Below the pieces are notes generated by a model that saw only the letters and a program-made list of their open reading frames with translations, was not told the origin of the DNA and did no database searches. This document shows, in pieces, positions 51,541-59,052 of a stretch of 64,000 nt of DNA. The DNA is from Streptomyces rugosispiralis (GTDB taxonomy: Bacteria > Actinomycetota > Actinomycetes > Streptomycetales > Streptomycetaceae). Each line of letters begins with the position of its first letter. Within the stretch, counting starts at the first letter, position 1. The DNA lies in assembly GCF_024505145.1 (NCBI RefSeq), contig NZ_JANIAA010000023.1, forward strand, positions 1-64,000, in the 5' to 3' direction. The translations under genes were made by a program, and so were the position numbers.

Positions 51541-52434
51541 TCAGCAGGCCACTCGCGGGTCCTCGCCGGAGAGGATGGCCGTGGGCGCGTCGGATGTGGC
51601 GCGGCAGTCGCGGCAGCGGCCGCTGTTCGCGGAGCGGAAGGCGCGGTCGCAGCCGTCGCAGGTCCGCCAGGGGAGAACGGGCGGTGTGCTGGGCGGGAGG
51701 ACCGGGGTGGGTACGGGCAGCGGAGCCTCGCTGAGGCGGAAGGCGAGGATGCGGGCCCGGCGGGTCAGGAGGCGGTCGGGGAGGCGGGTGGTGAGCGCAC
51801 GGGTGATCTGCGCGGGCCCGACCCCTGCGGCGAGCCATTGGGTGACGGCGGGCGCGAGTTCGGCCACGTCGTGGCGGGACAGAATGAGCCGGGGGTCGGC
51901 TATGCGCAGCGAGGTGAGGATGGCTACGGCCTGTTCGTCGGCGTCGGCGAGTGAGGGCACGTTGGGGCTGGTGTCGGCAGCGGCTTCCGGCTCGGGCGTG
52001 TGTGCTGCCGTACGCGTGGCGGATGCGTCCTGAGCCGTGTTTGACCGGGGTTTGCGGGGACGCGGTGGGGTGGGCGAGTCATCGCCATTTGGAACGTCGT
52101 AGAAGTAGGTCCGGGTGCGGATGGTGCCTCCGGGGCCGCGTTCCCGTCGCCGCTCCAGGTAGCCGGCGGACTCCAACTCCCTTAAGGCCCGCGAGATCAG
52201 GATCTCGCCCTCGGTGAAGTGCTCGCACAGGGCGGCGATGCTGACGGGCGTGCCGTCGGGGAGTGAGGAGATGTACGCCGCGACGCCGATCGTGACCGCG
52301 CTTCCGGGCCGCTGCGCGAGGGCGTTGGCGATCACGGTGAAGTCGGCGGTGAGGCGGGTACGGACGTGGATCACGCCGGAGGTCGGAACTCCGGCGTCGG
52401 CGCGTGTGGGCACGTTAGACTGCGGGCCAGCCAT
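51541..52434 (-). CDS. Winged-helix DNA-binding protein with Cys-rich C-terminus
   Basis: A 297-residue protein. An N-terminal winged helix (TADFTVIANALAQRPGSAVT, IGVAAYISSLPDGTPVSIAA, EGEILISRALRELESAGYLE) resembles replication- or conjugation-associated HTH proteins of streptomycetes. A Pro/Ala-rich linker and a helical segment (VAELAPAVTQWLAAGVGPAQ) follow, and the C-terminus has CDGCDRAFRSANSGRCRDCR, a likely zinc ribbon. Function is unknown; its presence among remnants suggests a mobile-element origin. The ATG at 52434 lacks a strong RBS. Confidence 0.8.
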   Translation of the reverse strand: MAGPQSNVPTRADAGVPTSGVIHVRTRLTADFTVIANALAQRPGSAVTIGVAAYISSLPDGTPVSIAALCEHFTEGEILISRALRELESAGYLERRRERGPGGTIRTRTYFYDVPNGDDSPTPPRPRKPRSNTAQDASATRTAAHTPEPEAAADTSPNVPSLADADEQAVAILTSLRIADPRLILSRHDVAELAPAVTQWLAAGVGPAQITRALTTRLPDRLLTRRARILAFRLSEAPLPVPTPVLPPSTPPVLPWRTCDGCDRAFRSANSGRCRDCRATSDAPTAILSGEDPRVAC

Positions 52435-52755
52435 CGGGAAGCGTTCTCTTCCTGATCGGTCAGGCCCTCGTTCGGGATGCCAGTCCCGGCCGGGGGCCGT
52501 CGTCTGTTTACGGTCGTGTTGCCGTGAACGTAACGACTGGCGTGCTTTGCCCGCAAGCTGGTCACTCGTACGGGTGACCAGGAGGAAGGGTGGGTGGGCG
52601 GGTAGTTCTTCAACCCAGTTCTTTGGGGGAGTCCGGGGCCCGCCGGGCCCTCGTGTACGAGGACCCGGCGGACCCGGAATGACGACACGACCGGTTCCTG
52701 GCCGACTCAGGGACGGTGGCGGTCTTCAAGGAAGCTCAGAGGCTGTCCAGCTTGG
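52435..52755. other. 321-bp gap with palindrome and terminator
   Basis: ctggtcac/gtgaccag form an 8-bp inverted repeat near 52558-52581, upstream of the HTH gene. ccgccggg (52642-52649) and cccggcgg (52666-52673), with an inner cctcgt/acgagg pair, form a long hairpin that suits a terminator for the DUF4232 gene. No coding signal was seen. Confidence 0.5.
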
Positions 52756-53301
52756 TTACAGCCCGACCGGGTTGAGGTAGGTGCCCGGGTGGGTGGCGCC
52801 GTCCTGCTTGAGGATCTGGCCGCCGAACGGCCACTTCAGGGTGAAGTGTGCCGTCTCGTTCGGCGGGGTGACCAGGAACTTCGCCGGGACGAACTTCTCC
52901 TTCTGCGGCGTGGACGCGGCCACCGGGAGCAGGGTGATGCTGAAGTCCGTCGTGTCTCCCGGCTCCAGGATCATCTTCTCGGGCGTCTTGGAGGAGCGCG
53001 CCAGCGACCAGGTGCCGTCGGTGCTCTGAGCGCCGATCATGTCGACACCGGCGAAGCCGGACAGGGTGCAGGTGCGGTTGCTCTGGTTGGTGAACCAGAT
53101 GTACGCCTGGGTTTGCCGCTCGGTCTGATCCATCTCCGGCTTCGCGTCCTCCCCCGTGGCGAAGCCGGCCTTGAGGTCGGCGGTGTGGCAGCGGGTCGGC
53201 GCGGCCTTGGCGGTGGTGGCGGCCGAGGCCGGGATGGCCGTGGCGGCAGTGCCGGCGACGACGAGGGCCGCAAGGGCCACGGCGGTCAGCTTGCTCTTCA
53301 T
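52756..53301 (-). CDS. Secreted DUF4232 domain protein
   Basis: A 181-residue exported protein. The Sec signal peptide is MKSKLTAVALAALVVAGTAA then TAIPASAATT, with an Ala-x-Ala cleavage site near residue 28. The mature part carries the DUF4232 beta-sandwich: TRCHTADLKAGFA, IWFTNQSNRTCTLSGFAGVD, TTDFSITLLPV and AHFTLKWPFGGQILKQDGAT, with a likely disulfide between the two conserved Cys. Function is unknown, extracellular. The ATG at 53301 follows aggggaacc. The gene is monocistronic with a hairpin after it. Confidence 0.88.
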   Translation of the reverse strand: MKSKLTAVALAALVVAGTAATAIPASAATTAKAAPTRCHTADLKAGFATGEDAKPEMDQTERQTQAYIWFTNQSNRTCTLSGFAGVDMIGAQSTDGTWSLARSSKTPEKMILEPGDTTDFSITLLPVAASTPQKEKFVPAKFLVTPPNETAHFTLKWPFGGQILKQDGATHPGTYLNPVGL

Positions 53302-53519
53302 GAAGTTTTTGGTTCCCCTCGCATACGAATCGGCGCGCGATGTCAGTTGGCGCCTGCGCACCGGAAGATGTGCGGTGCCCGGGGGAGGTTCCGCGTGCCG
53401 GGGAGCCTATTTCGGACATTCAGGCTCCCAAGCGTGGCCGAATTACGAGGACTCACCCGGTGCGGGCCGTTGCGGCGTCGTGGGGCGGACACCGCAACGG
53501 CGACCAGGCAAAACGGGGA

Positions 53520-53735
53520 TCAGAGGCTGTGGCCGGTCGTCAGTTCATCGACGAAGGCGGTCCAGGCGGACGCCGGGAAGACCAGCACCGGTCCGTCGGG
53601 CCGCTTGCTGTCACGGACGGGGACGACGCCGGGTATGCCGTCGGCCACCTCCACGCAATTGCCACCCGCCTGATTGCTGTAGCTGCTCTTGCGCCAGGCG
53701 GCGCCGTTCAGATCGGGACGGGACACTCGCTCCAC
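53520..53735 (-). CDS. DUF397 domain protein
   Basis: A 71-residue DUF397 protein: MERVSRPDLNGAAWRKSSYS, NQAGGNCVEVADG, VPVRDSKRPDGPVLVFPASA and WTAFVDEL. DUF397 proteins in streptomycetes partner with an adjacent WhiJ-like XRE protein in development or antibiotic control. The GTG start at 53735 lies inside the 3' end of the XRE gene, overlapping it by 125 nt in another frame. They are surely co-transcribed. Confidence 0.9.
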   Translation of the reverse strand: MERVSRPDLNGAAWRKSSYSNQAGGNCVEVADGIPGVVPVRDSKRPDGPVLVFPASAWTAFVDELTTGHSL

Positions 53736-54525
53736 GGTGGTTGCCCTCCATCACGGATCGAATCATGTCCAGCGACATGAGTGGGGGCAGAGACGCCGCC
53801 CGCAGCCGATCGTAGGACAGCGCGTAGTGCTTCACATCCTTTGGTTCCTCGACGAGTTGACCGAAGTCAGCACCTTCTTTGTAGGCGACTTCGTCGTCGC
53901 CCGGCAGGGTCAGCAGGGTGAGGGACCCGCCCATCGCCTCGTGTCCGCCCTGGTCGAACGGCAGCACCTGCACGGTGATGCCTGGTTCGGCGGCTGCTTT
54001 CAGCAACCGGTACAACTGGGCTCGCATGAGCGAGTGGCTACCGATCGGGCGCCGTAACACCGCCTCGTCCAGGACGACCCATAGCTCGGGCCGGTCCGGT
54101 GAACGCAGCCGCTCCTGTCGTCCGAGGCGAGCGGTGACGCGCTCCTCCAACTGCTGCTCCCCACTGAGTAAGGGATCGAGGCTCAGTACTGCCCGCGCGT
54201 AGTCCCTCGTCTGCAACAGACCGGGCACCACCTGCGCGGCGTACTCACGAATGGACACGGCCCGCTCCGAGTAGGCCATGAACGCCCGCGACCAGTCCGG
54301 GAACGCCTCCCGGTAGACGTACGGCCACATGTCCACCAGCAGGCTGTCCGCCTCGAGGACGGAGTCGAGCGTGCACGCCAGCTCGAATGTCGGTTTCGCC
54401 CCGGACGCGCGCTCGATCTGGGTGATCCGGGTGCTGACCACATGCGTCCGCTCGCCCAGCTCGGCCTGGGTCAGACCGGCGGCCGTGCGGAGTCTGCGGA
54501 CCCGGGACCCGAAGAGCGCCGCCAT
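53611..54525 (-). CDS. WhiJ-like XRE regulator (DUF5753)
   Basis: A 304-residue protein. The N-terminal helix-turn-helix is SRVRRLRTAAGLTQAELGER, STRITQIERASGAKPTFE. The DUF5753 (Scr1-type) domain has SIREYAAQVVPGLLQTRDYA, LWVVLDEAVLRRPIGSHSLM, QVLPFDQGGHEAMGGSLTLL and DVKHYALSYDRLRAASLPPL. The last 50 residues are Arg/Gln-rich and overlap the DUF397 gene; family members usually end earlier, so the tail may come from a lost stop codon. It is divergent from an RsbW-like ATPase gene, forming the classic three-gene developmental locus. Confidence 0.9.
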   Translation of the reverse strand: MAALFGSRVRRLRTAAGLTQAELGERTHVVSTRITQIERASGAKPTFELACTLDSVLEADSLLVDMWPYVYREAFPDWSRAFMAYSERAVSIREYAAQVVPGLLQTRDYARAVLSLDPLLSGEQQLEERVTARLGRQERLRSPDRPELWVVLDEAVLRRPIGSHSLMRAQLYRLLKAAAEPGITVQVLPFDQGGHEAMGGSLTLLTLPGDDEVAYKEGADFGQLVEEPKDVKHYALSYDRLRAASLPPLMSLDMIRSVMEGNHRGASVPSRSERRRLAQEQLQQSGGWQLRGGGRRHTRRRPRP

Positions 54526-54611
54526 CGACGAGCCGAGCGCCGCGATCCTTGGGCACGGAACGTCACGATGCGCACACGCTGCGAATCGTACGGAAGATCG
54601 ATCGGACGGAA

Positions 54612-55067
54612 ATGGACAACACCGTGCTGAAGACGACCACGGCGCCGGACCCCGAGCCCGAACTCCGGGAACTCACCCAGCAGTTACCCGCCACGCCGCG
54701 CGGAGCGCGTCTCGCTCGACGGCTTGCCGTGCGGCGGATGGAGGAGTGGGGTTATCCGCCCGCGTCGGACGCGTCCTGCACGGTGGCCCTGCTGGTGGCG
54801 GAGCTGGCCTCGAACGCCGTACGGCACGGCCGGGTGACCGGGCGGGACTTCCGGTTCCGCCTCGCCTGCGCGACCGCGACGCGGATCATCCGTATCGAGG
54901 TCTCGGACGCCCGCGAGGACCGGCTCCCGGCCATTCCAGCGACGCTGACGGCCGATGACGAATCGGGCCGTGGGCTCCTCCTGGTGGATCTGCTGGCCAC
55001 CCGCTGGGGGACGACACCTCGTATCCCCGTCGGCAAGACGGTATGGGCGGAGTGCGGTGCGCCGTGA
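54612..55067 (+). CDS. RsbW/AbaA-like anti-sigma ATPase
   Basis: A 151-residue GHKL-fold ATPase (HATPase_c_2). The N-box is VALLVAELASNAVRHG, followed by FRLACATATRIIRIEVSDAR and the glycine-rich DDESGRGLLLVDLLATRWGT. Such proteins bind ATP and can act as serine kinases or anti-sigma factors. Here it faces the XRE/DUF397 pair, as in whiJ/abaA-type loci. The ATG at 54612 is preferred over one at 54549 because conserved sequence starts well after it. A shared terminator follows. Confidence 0.88.
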   Translation: MDNTVLKTTTAPDPEPELRELTQQLPATPRGARLARRLAVRRMEEWGYPPASDASCTVALLVAELASNAVRHGRVTGRDFRFRLACATATRIIRIEVSDAREDRLPAIPATLTADDESGRGLLLVDLLATRWGTTPRIPVGKTVWAECGAP

Positions 55068-55078
55068 GGTGAAAAGGG

Positions 55079-55112
55079 GCGGCCCGGCGCCCCCGAAGGG
55101 GTGCCGGGCCGC
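55079..55112. terminator. Bidirectional terminator
   Basis: A 15-bp stem with one G-U type mismatch (55079-55093 with 55098-55112) and a CGAA loop, lying between the convergent ATPase and ABC permease genes. Confidence 0.8.
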
Positions 55113-55130
55113 CTGCCGTCGCGGGGTGCG

Positions 55131-56012
55131 TTACTTCACCGCGCCCGCCATCACGCCCGCCACGAACTGGCGCTGGAAGGCGAAGAAGACCGCCAGCGGG
55201 ATCAGCATCGAGACGAAGGCGCCGGGGCCGAGGATGTCGATGTTGTTGCCGAACTGGCGGACCTGCTGCTGGAGGGCGACCGTGATCGGCGGGTTGCCGC
55301 TGTCGGCGAAGATCAGGGCGACCAGCATGTCGTTCCAGACCCAGAGGAACTGGAAGATGCCCAGCGAGGCGATGGCCGGGCCGCCGAGGGGCATGACGAC
55401 GCGCACGAAGAGCCGCAGTTCGCCCGCGCCGTCCAGGCGGGCGGCCTCCAGGAGTTCGCGGGGGATCTCCGCGAAGAAGTTGCGCAGGAGGAAGATCGCG
55501 AAGGGGAGGCCGAAGGCGGTGTGGAAGAGGACCACACCGGTGGTGGTCTGGAAGATGCCGATCTCGCCGAAGAGCTTGGCCACCGGGATCAGCGCGACCT
55601 GGACCGGGACCACCAGCAGGCCGACCACGATGAGGAACCACACGTCGCGGCCGGGGAAGTCCATCCAGGCGAAGGCGTAGCCGGCCAGGGCGCCGATCAC
55701 CACGACCAGCAGGGTCGCCGGGACGGTGATCGCGAGGGTGGTCCAGAGGGAGTCGGTGATCTGTTGGTTGCCCAGCAGATGGTCGTAGCCGCTGAAGGTG
55801 AGCTGTCCGGGGTCGGTGAAGACCTTCCACCACCCGGAGAGATCCACCTCCGACGGGTCCCGCAGGGAGGACAGCAGCAGTCCGGCGGTGGGCATCAGCC
55901 ACAGCAGGCCGACCAGGATCAGGACGACCCGCAGGGCCCCGCCGCCGGCGCGGGCGGCGATCCGCGCGACCGGGGACTGCTTCGCCTGTACGACCGTGTC
56001 CGCGCTGGTCAT
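55131..56012 (-). CDS. Carbohydrate ABC transporter permease (MalG-type)
   Basis: A 293-residue inner-membrane permease with six TM segments. The EAA loop that contacts the ATPase is visible: EIPRELLEAARLDGAGELRL. Hydrophobic stretches include VVLILVGLLWLMPTAGLLLS and VWFLIVVGLLVVPVQVALIP, and it ends FFAFQRQFVAGVMAGAVK, as usual for MalG-type proteins. The ATG at 56012 overlaps the upstream permease stop (ATGA). No ATP-binding protein is encoded here; streptomycetes often use the shared ATPase MsiK for such importers. Confidence 0.93.
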   Translation of the reverse strand: MTSADTVVQAKQSPVARIAARAGGGALRVVLILVGLLWLMPTAGLLLSSLRDPSEVDLSGWWKVFTDPGQLTFSGYDHLLGNQQITDSLWTTLAITVPATLLVVVIGALAGYAFAWMDFPGRDVWFLIVVGLLVVPVQVALIPVAKLFGEIGIFQTTTGVVLFHTAFGLPFAIFLLRNFFAEIPRELLEAARLDGAGELRLFVRVVMPLGGPAIASLGIFQFLWVWNDMLVALIFADSGNPPITVALQQQVRQFGNNIDILGPGAFVSMLIPLAVFFAFQRQFVAGVMAGAVK

Positions 56013-57382
56013 CGGCGGCTCTCCCTTCGGATCCGGCGGATGTTGATGAACATGACGGGCAGCACGAGCAACAGCAGCAGCACGGCGATCGCGCTGCCGA
56101 GGCCCTGGTTGACGTCGGTGCCGAAGGAGGACTGGAAGAGCTGAAGGGCGAGGACGTTGGCGTCGTCCTGGGAGGGGCCGGGCGCGATGATGTAGACGAG
56201 GTCGAAGATCTTCATCACGTTGATCATCAGCGTGACGACGACGACCGAGAGCACCGGCGCCAGCATCGGCACCGTGATCCGCCGGAAGACCTGCCACTCA
56301 TTGGCGCCGTCCATCCGCGCGGCCTCCATCAGCTCACGCGGCACCCCCGCGAGCCCCGCCGCGATCAGCACCATCGCGAAACCGGCCCAGATCCAGACGT
56401 ACGCGCCGATGATGGCCGGGGTGACGAGGGACGGGCCGAGCCAGTCCACGCCGTTGTACGGCTCGGAGAAGTTCCAGGCGGGCAGCCGCAGTTGGGCGCC
56501 CTCGGCCTTGGCGGGGAGGGAGTACGTGCCGTCCGCCGCCGTCGTGGTCCTGGCGACCACCTTGCCGTTCTTGACCGCCTCCACCTTGAGGTCGGCCATC
56601 GCCTTCTCGCCCTTGTCGAGGACGCCCTGCTCGCCACCGCCGCCCCGGGTGAAGTCGAACCAGACGGTGCCGGTGATCTTCCCGGGCTCGGCCTTGGCGG
56701 CCTTGGCGTCCTGCGCCCCGCTGATGTCCCCGCGCTTGGCCGCGACCAGCGGCAGCGAGGCGGGGGTGCCGGCGCGCACGGTGTCCTTGGTGGTGAACGA
56801 GCCGTTCGGCGCCTCGGTCAGCCCGGCGGTGGGACGCGGATGGGCGCCGGGGAACGGCGGCGACTCGCTGAAGGAGTCATGCACGCTCACCCACATGGCG
56901 TTCGCCACGCCCTTGTCCGGATCCTGCTCGTAGACCAGCCGGAAGATGATGCCCGCCGCCAGCATGGAGATCGCCATCGGCATGAAGACGACCAGCTTGA
57001 AGGCGGTGGCCCAGCGCACCCGCTCGGTGAGCACGGCGAAGATCAGGCCCAGCGCGGTGGAGACGGTCGGGGCCAGGATCAGCCAGATGACATTGTTCTT
57101 GATGGCCGTCTTGGTGGCGTCGTCGGAGAACATCTCCTGGTAGTTGTCCAGGCCGACGAAGCCATTGCCCGAGGCGTCGAAGAAACTCCGGTAGACGGAG
57201 TAGACGATCGGATAGACGACGAGCGCCCCGAGCAGCACCAGGGCGGGCAGCAGGAAGACCGCCGCCAGCCAGGGCCGGGTGCCCATGAGGCTCTTCCGCG
57301 CACTTGCGCTCGGCCGATTGGCCGGTGGGGAGGACGATGCCCGGCCAGGTGTGGCCGCGCCGTCCGCTGTCGCGGTCGACAT
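56009..57382 (-). CDS. Sugar ABC transporter permease (MalF-type) with beta-domain insert
   Basis: A 457-residue permease, about 150 residues longer than most. TM1 is AAVFLLPALVLLGALVVYPI. TM segments near LVVFMPMAISMLAAGIIFRL precede a large extracytoplasmic loop (residues about 155-320) containing GTVWFDFTRGGGGEQGVLDK, VVARTTTAADGTYSLPAK, a CnaB/SdrD-like single Ig-type fold. The later TMs and the EAA loop (GVPRELMEAARMDGANEWQV) are normal. The insert may recall the MalF P2 loop that contacts the binding protein. The ATG at 57382 begins MSTATADGAATPGR. Confidence 0.9.
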   Translation of the reverse strand: MSTATADGAATPGRASSSPPANRPSASARKSLMGTRPWLAAVFLLPALVLLGALVVYPIVYSVYRSFFDASGNGFVGLDNYQEMFSDDATKTAIKNNVIWLILAPTVSTALGLIFAVLTERVRWATAFKLVVFMPMAISMLAAGIIFRLVYEQDPDKGVANAMWVSVHDSFSESPPFPGAHPRPTAGLTEAPNGSFTTKDTVRAGTPASLPLVAAKRGDISGAQDAKAAKAEPGKITGTVWFDFTRGGGGEQGVLDKGEKAMADLKVEAVKNGKVVARTTTAADGTYSLPAKAEGAQLRLPAWNFSEPYNGVDWLGPSLVTPAIIGAYVWIWAGFAMVLIAAGLAGVPRELMEAARMDGANEWQVFRRITVPMLAPVLSVVVVTLMINVMKIFDLVYIIAPGPSQDDANVLALQLFQSSFGTDVNQGLGSAIAVLLLLLVLPVMFINIRRIRRESRR

Positions 57383-57406
57383 GATGTGGTTCTCCCGGTC
57401 GAGTCG

Positions 57407-58765
57407 TCAGTTCTTGTATGCCTTGGCGGCATCCCGCTCCAGCTGGCGCTGGATGCCTTCGACATTCCTCGGGTTCTTGAGAAAGTCCTGGAGCGCTTTC
57501 CACTCACCCTGCGCCGGCTTGCCGCCGAAGGAGGCGGGCGCCTGGTCGGACATGTCGAACCGGAAGTTGTTGCCCGCCGCGATCAGCGCCTGTGCGATTT
57601 TGCGCATCGAAGCATTGGGATAGGCGCTGAACTTGACGTTCTTGTTCGCCGAGATGAAGCCACCGGACTGGGCCCAGATGGTCGCGGCGTCGGGCGAGGC
57701 GAGGAAGGTGAGCAGCGCCTGCGCCGCCTTGCTGTTCTTCAGCGCCACGCCGACGTCGCCGCCGGTCACCACCGGCGCGTCCTCGCCCACCGCCGGGAAC
57801 GGGAACACCTTCGCGTCCTGGTCCAGCTCCGCGCCCGCGTCGGCGACGTTGGCGGCGACGAAGTCGGCCTCGAAGACCATGCCCGCGTCCGGCTCGGCCT
57901 TGTTGCCGAACGCCTTGGTGACGGAGTCCGGGAACGCGGTCTGGAGCGCGCCGCTCCGGCCGCCCGCGACCAGGCCCTTGGTACCCCAGAGTTCGGCGAG
58001 CGTCTCGAGCGCCTTCTTCACCGACGGATCGGTCCACTTGATCTTGTGCTGGGCGAGCTGGTCGTACTTCTCCGCGCCCGCCTGGGAGAGATAGACGTTC
58101 TCGAACCAGTCGGTGAGCGTCCAGCCGTCCTGGCCGCCGATCGCGACCGCGTCGGTGCCGGAGTCGGAGATCAGCTGGGCCTGCTCCAGGAATTCCCGCC
58201 AGGTCTTGGGCACCTTGGCACCCGCGTAGTCGAACGCGGAGGTGTTGTACCAGAGCAGGGATTTGTTGCTGGTTTTGAAATACACCCCGTAGGGCTTGCC
58301 CTGGTACGAGCCGAGGTCCTGCCAGCCCTTGGCGAAGTTCTTGGCCAACTCGGCCCTGGCGGCGGCGTCGAGCGGTTTCGCCCAGCCCTTCTGGGCGAAT
58401 TCGCGCATCACGCCGACCTGTCCGACCATCGCGACATCCGGCGGGGCGCCACCCGCGACCTTCGAGCCGACGAAGCCCGCCATGTCGTCACCGCTGGGTA
58501 CGAAGGAGACCTTGGCGCCGGTGCGCTTCTCGAACTCCTTGAGCACCTTGGTGAAGTTCTCCTGCTCGGTGCCCGTCCAGACCGCTGTGACCTGGAGTTT
58601 CTGCCCTTTCAGAGGTGGCAGCCGCACGGTGTTGGGCGGTGGGCCGCCGCTGACCGTGTCTCCGTCGTCGCCGCCGCAGCCCGCGGCGGTGAGCATGAGT
58701 GCTCCCGCCGCCAGCAGGGCCACCGCGGCTCGTGTCGAACGCTTCGCAGGAAGCGATACGTGCAT
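57407..58765 (-). CDS. Sugar-binding lipoprotein of ABC transporter
   Basis: A 452-residue family-1 solute-binding protein. The lipoprotein signal is MHVSLPAKRSTRAAVALLAA with lipobox LTAAGC and Cys30. The mature part has LQVTAVWTGTEQENFTKVLK, FEKRTGAKVSFVP, YGVYFKTSNKSLLWYNTSAF and NSKAAQALLTFLASPDAATI, typical of maltose/alpha-glucoside-type binding proteins. The actual sugar cannot be read from sequence. It is first in the operon with two permeases 24 bp downstream. No LacI-type regulator is adjacent. Confidence 0.93.
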   Translation of the reverse strand: MHVSLPAKRSTRAAVALLAAGALMLTAAGCGGDDGDTVSGGPPPNTVRLPPLKGQKLQVTAVWTGTEQENFTKVLKEFEKRTGAKVSFVPSGDDMAGFVGSKVAGGAPPDVAMVGQVGVMREFAQKGWAKPLDAAARAELAKNFAKGWQDLGSYQGKPYGVYFKTSNKSLLWYNTSAFDYAGAKVPKTWREFLEQAQLISDSGTDAVAIGGQDGWTLTDWFENVYLSQAGAEKYDQLAQHKIKWTDPSVKKALETLAELWGTKGLVAGGRSGALQTAFPDSVTKAFGNKAEPDAGMVFEADFVAANVADAGAELDQDAKVFPFPAVGEDAPVVTGGDVGVALKNSKAAQALLTFLASPDAATIWAQSGGFISANKNVKFSAYPNASMRKIAQALIAAGNNFRFDMSDQAPASFGGKPAQGEWKALQDFLKNPRNVEGIQRQLERDAAKAYKN

Positions 58766-59052
58766 CCCCGTGTTCCCTCCGATGCCGGCCGCCCCCGCGC
58801 GGCCGTGTCCCGTGCTGAGTAGTCCTACGCCCGGTCACCGAACGTGGCAATACTGCGTCCGGCGTTCACTCACGGATCGTGACCGGGCCGTGATGAAGGG
58901 TCGGCCGTGAAACGGTACAGGTGGGACAGACGGGAGGATGGGGATGGCCGGAACGGATCGGAAACCCGGCCAGGGGTGACGGCAACCGGCGCGAAACGGG
59001 CGGGAATCGGACAGATATCGGGCAGAGTGTGGGCGGTGGCGGGCGGGGTCGG
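58766..59052. other. 287-bp gap upstream of the sugar transporter
   Basis: It holds the transporter promoter (minus strand) and the 3' end region of the FHA-FtsK gene. cacggatcgtgaccgggccgtgat near 58870 contains a short cacggatcgtg dyad that could be an operator. No ORF is credible. Confidence 0.4.

Noticed and set aside
55131..58765. ATPase subunit within the sugar transporter operon
   Set aside because: No Walker/LSGGQ protein is encoded here; a shared ATPase elsewhere is the likely partner.
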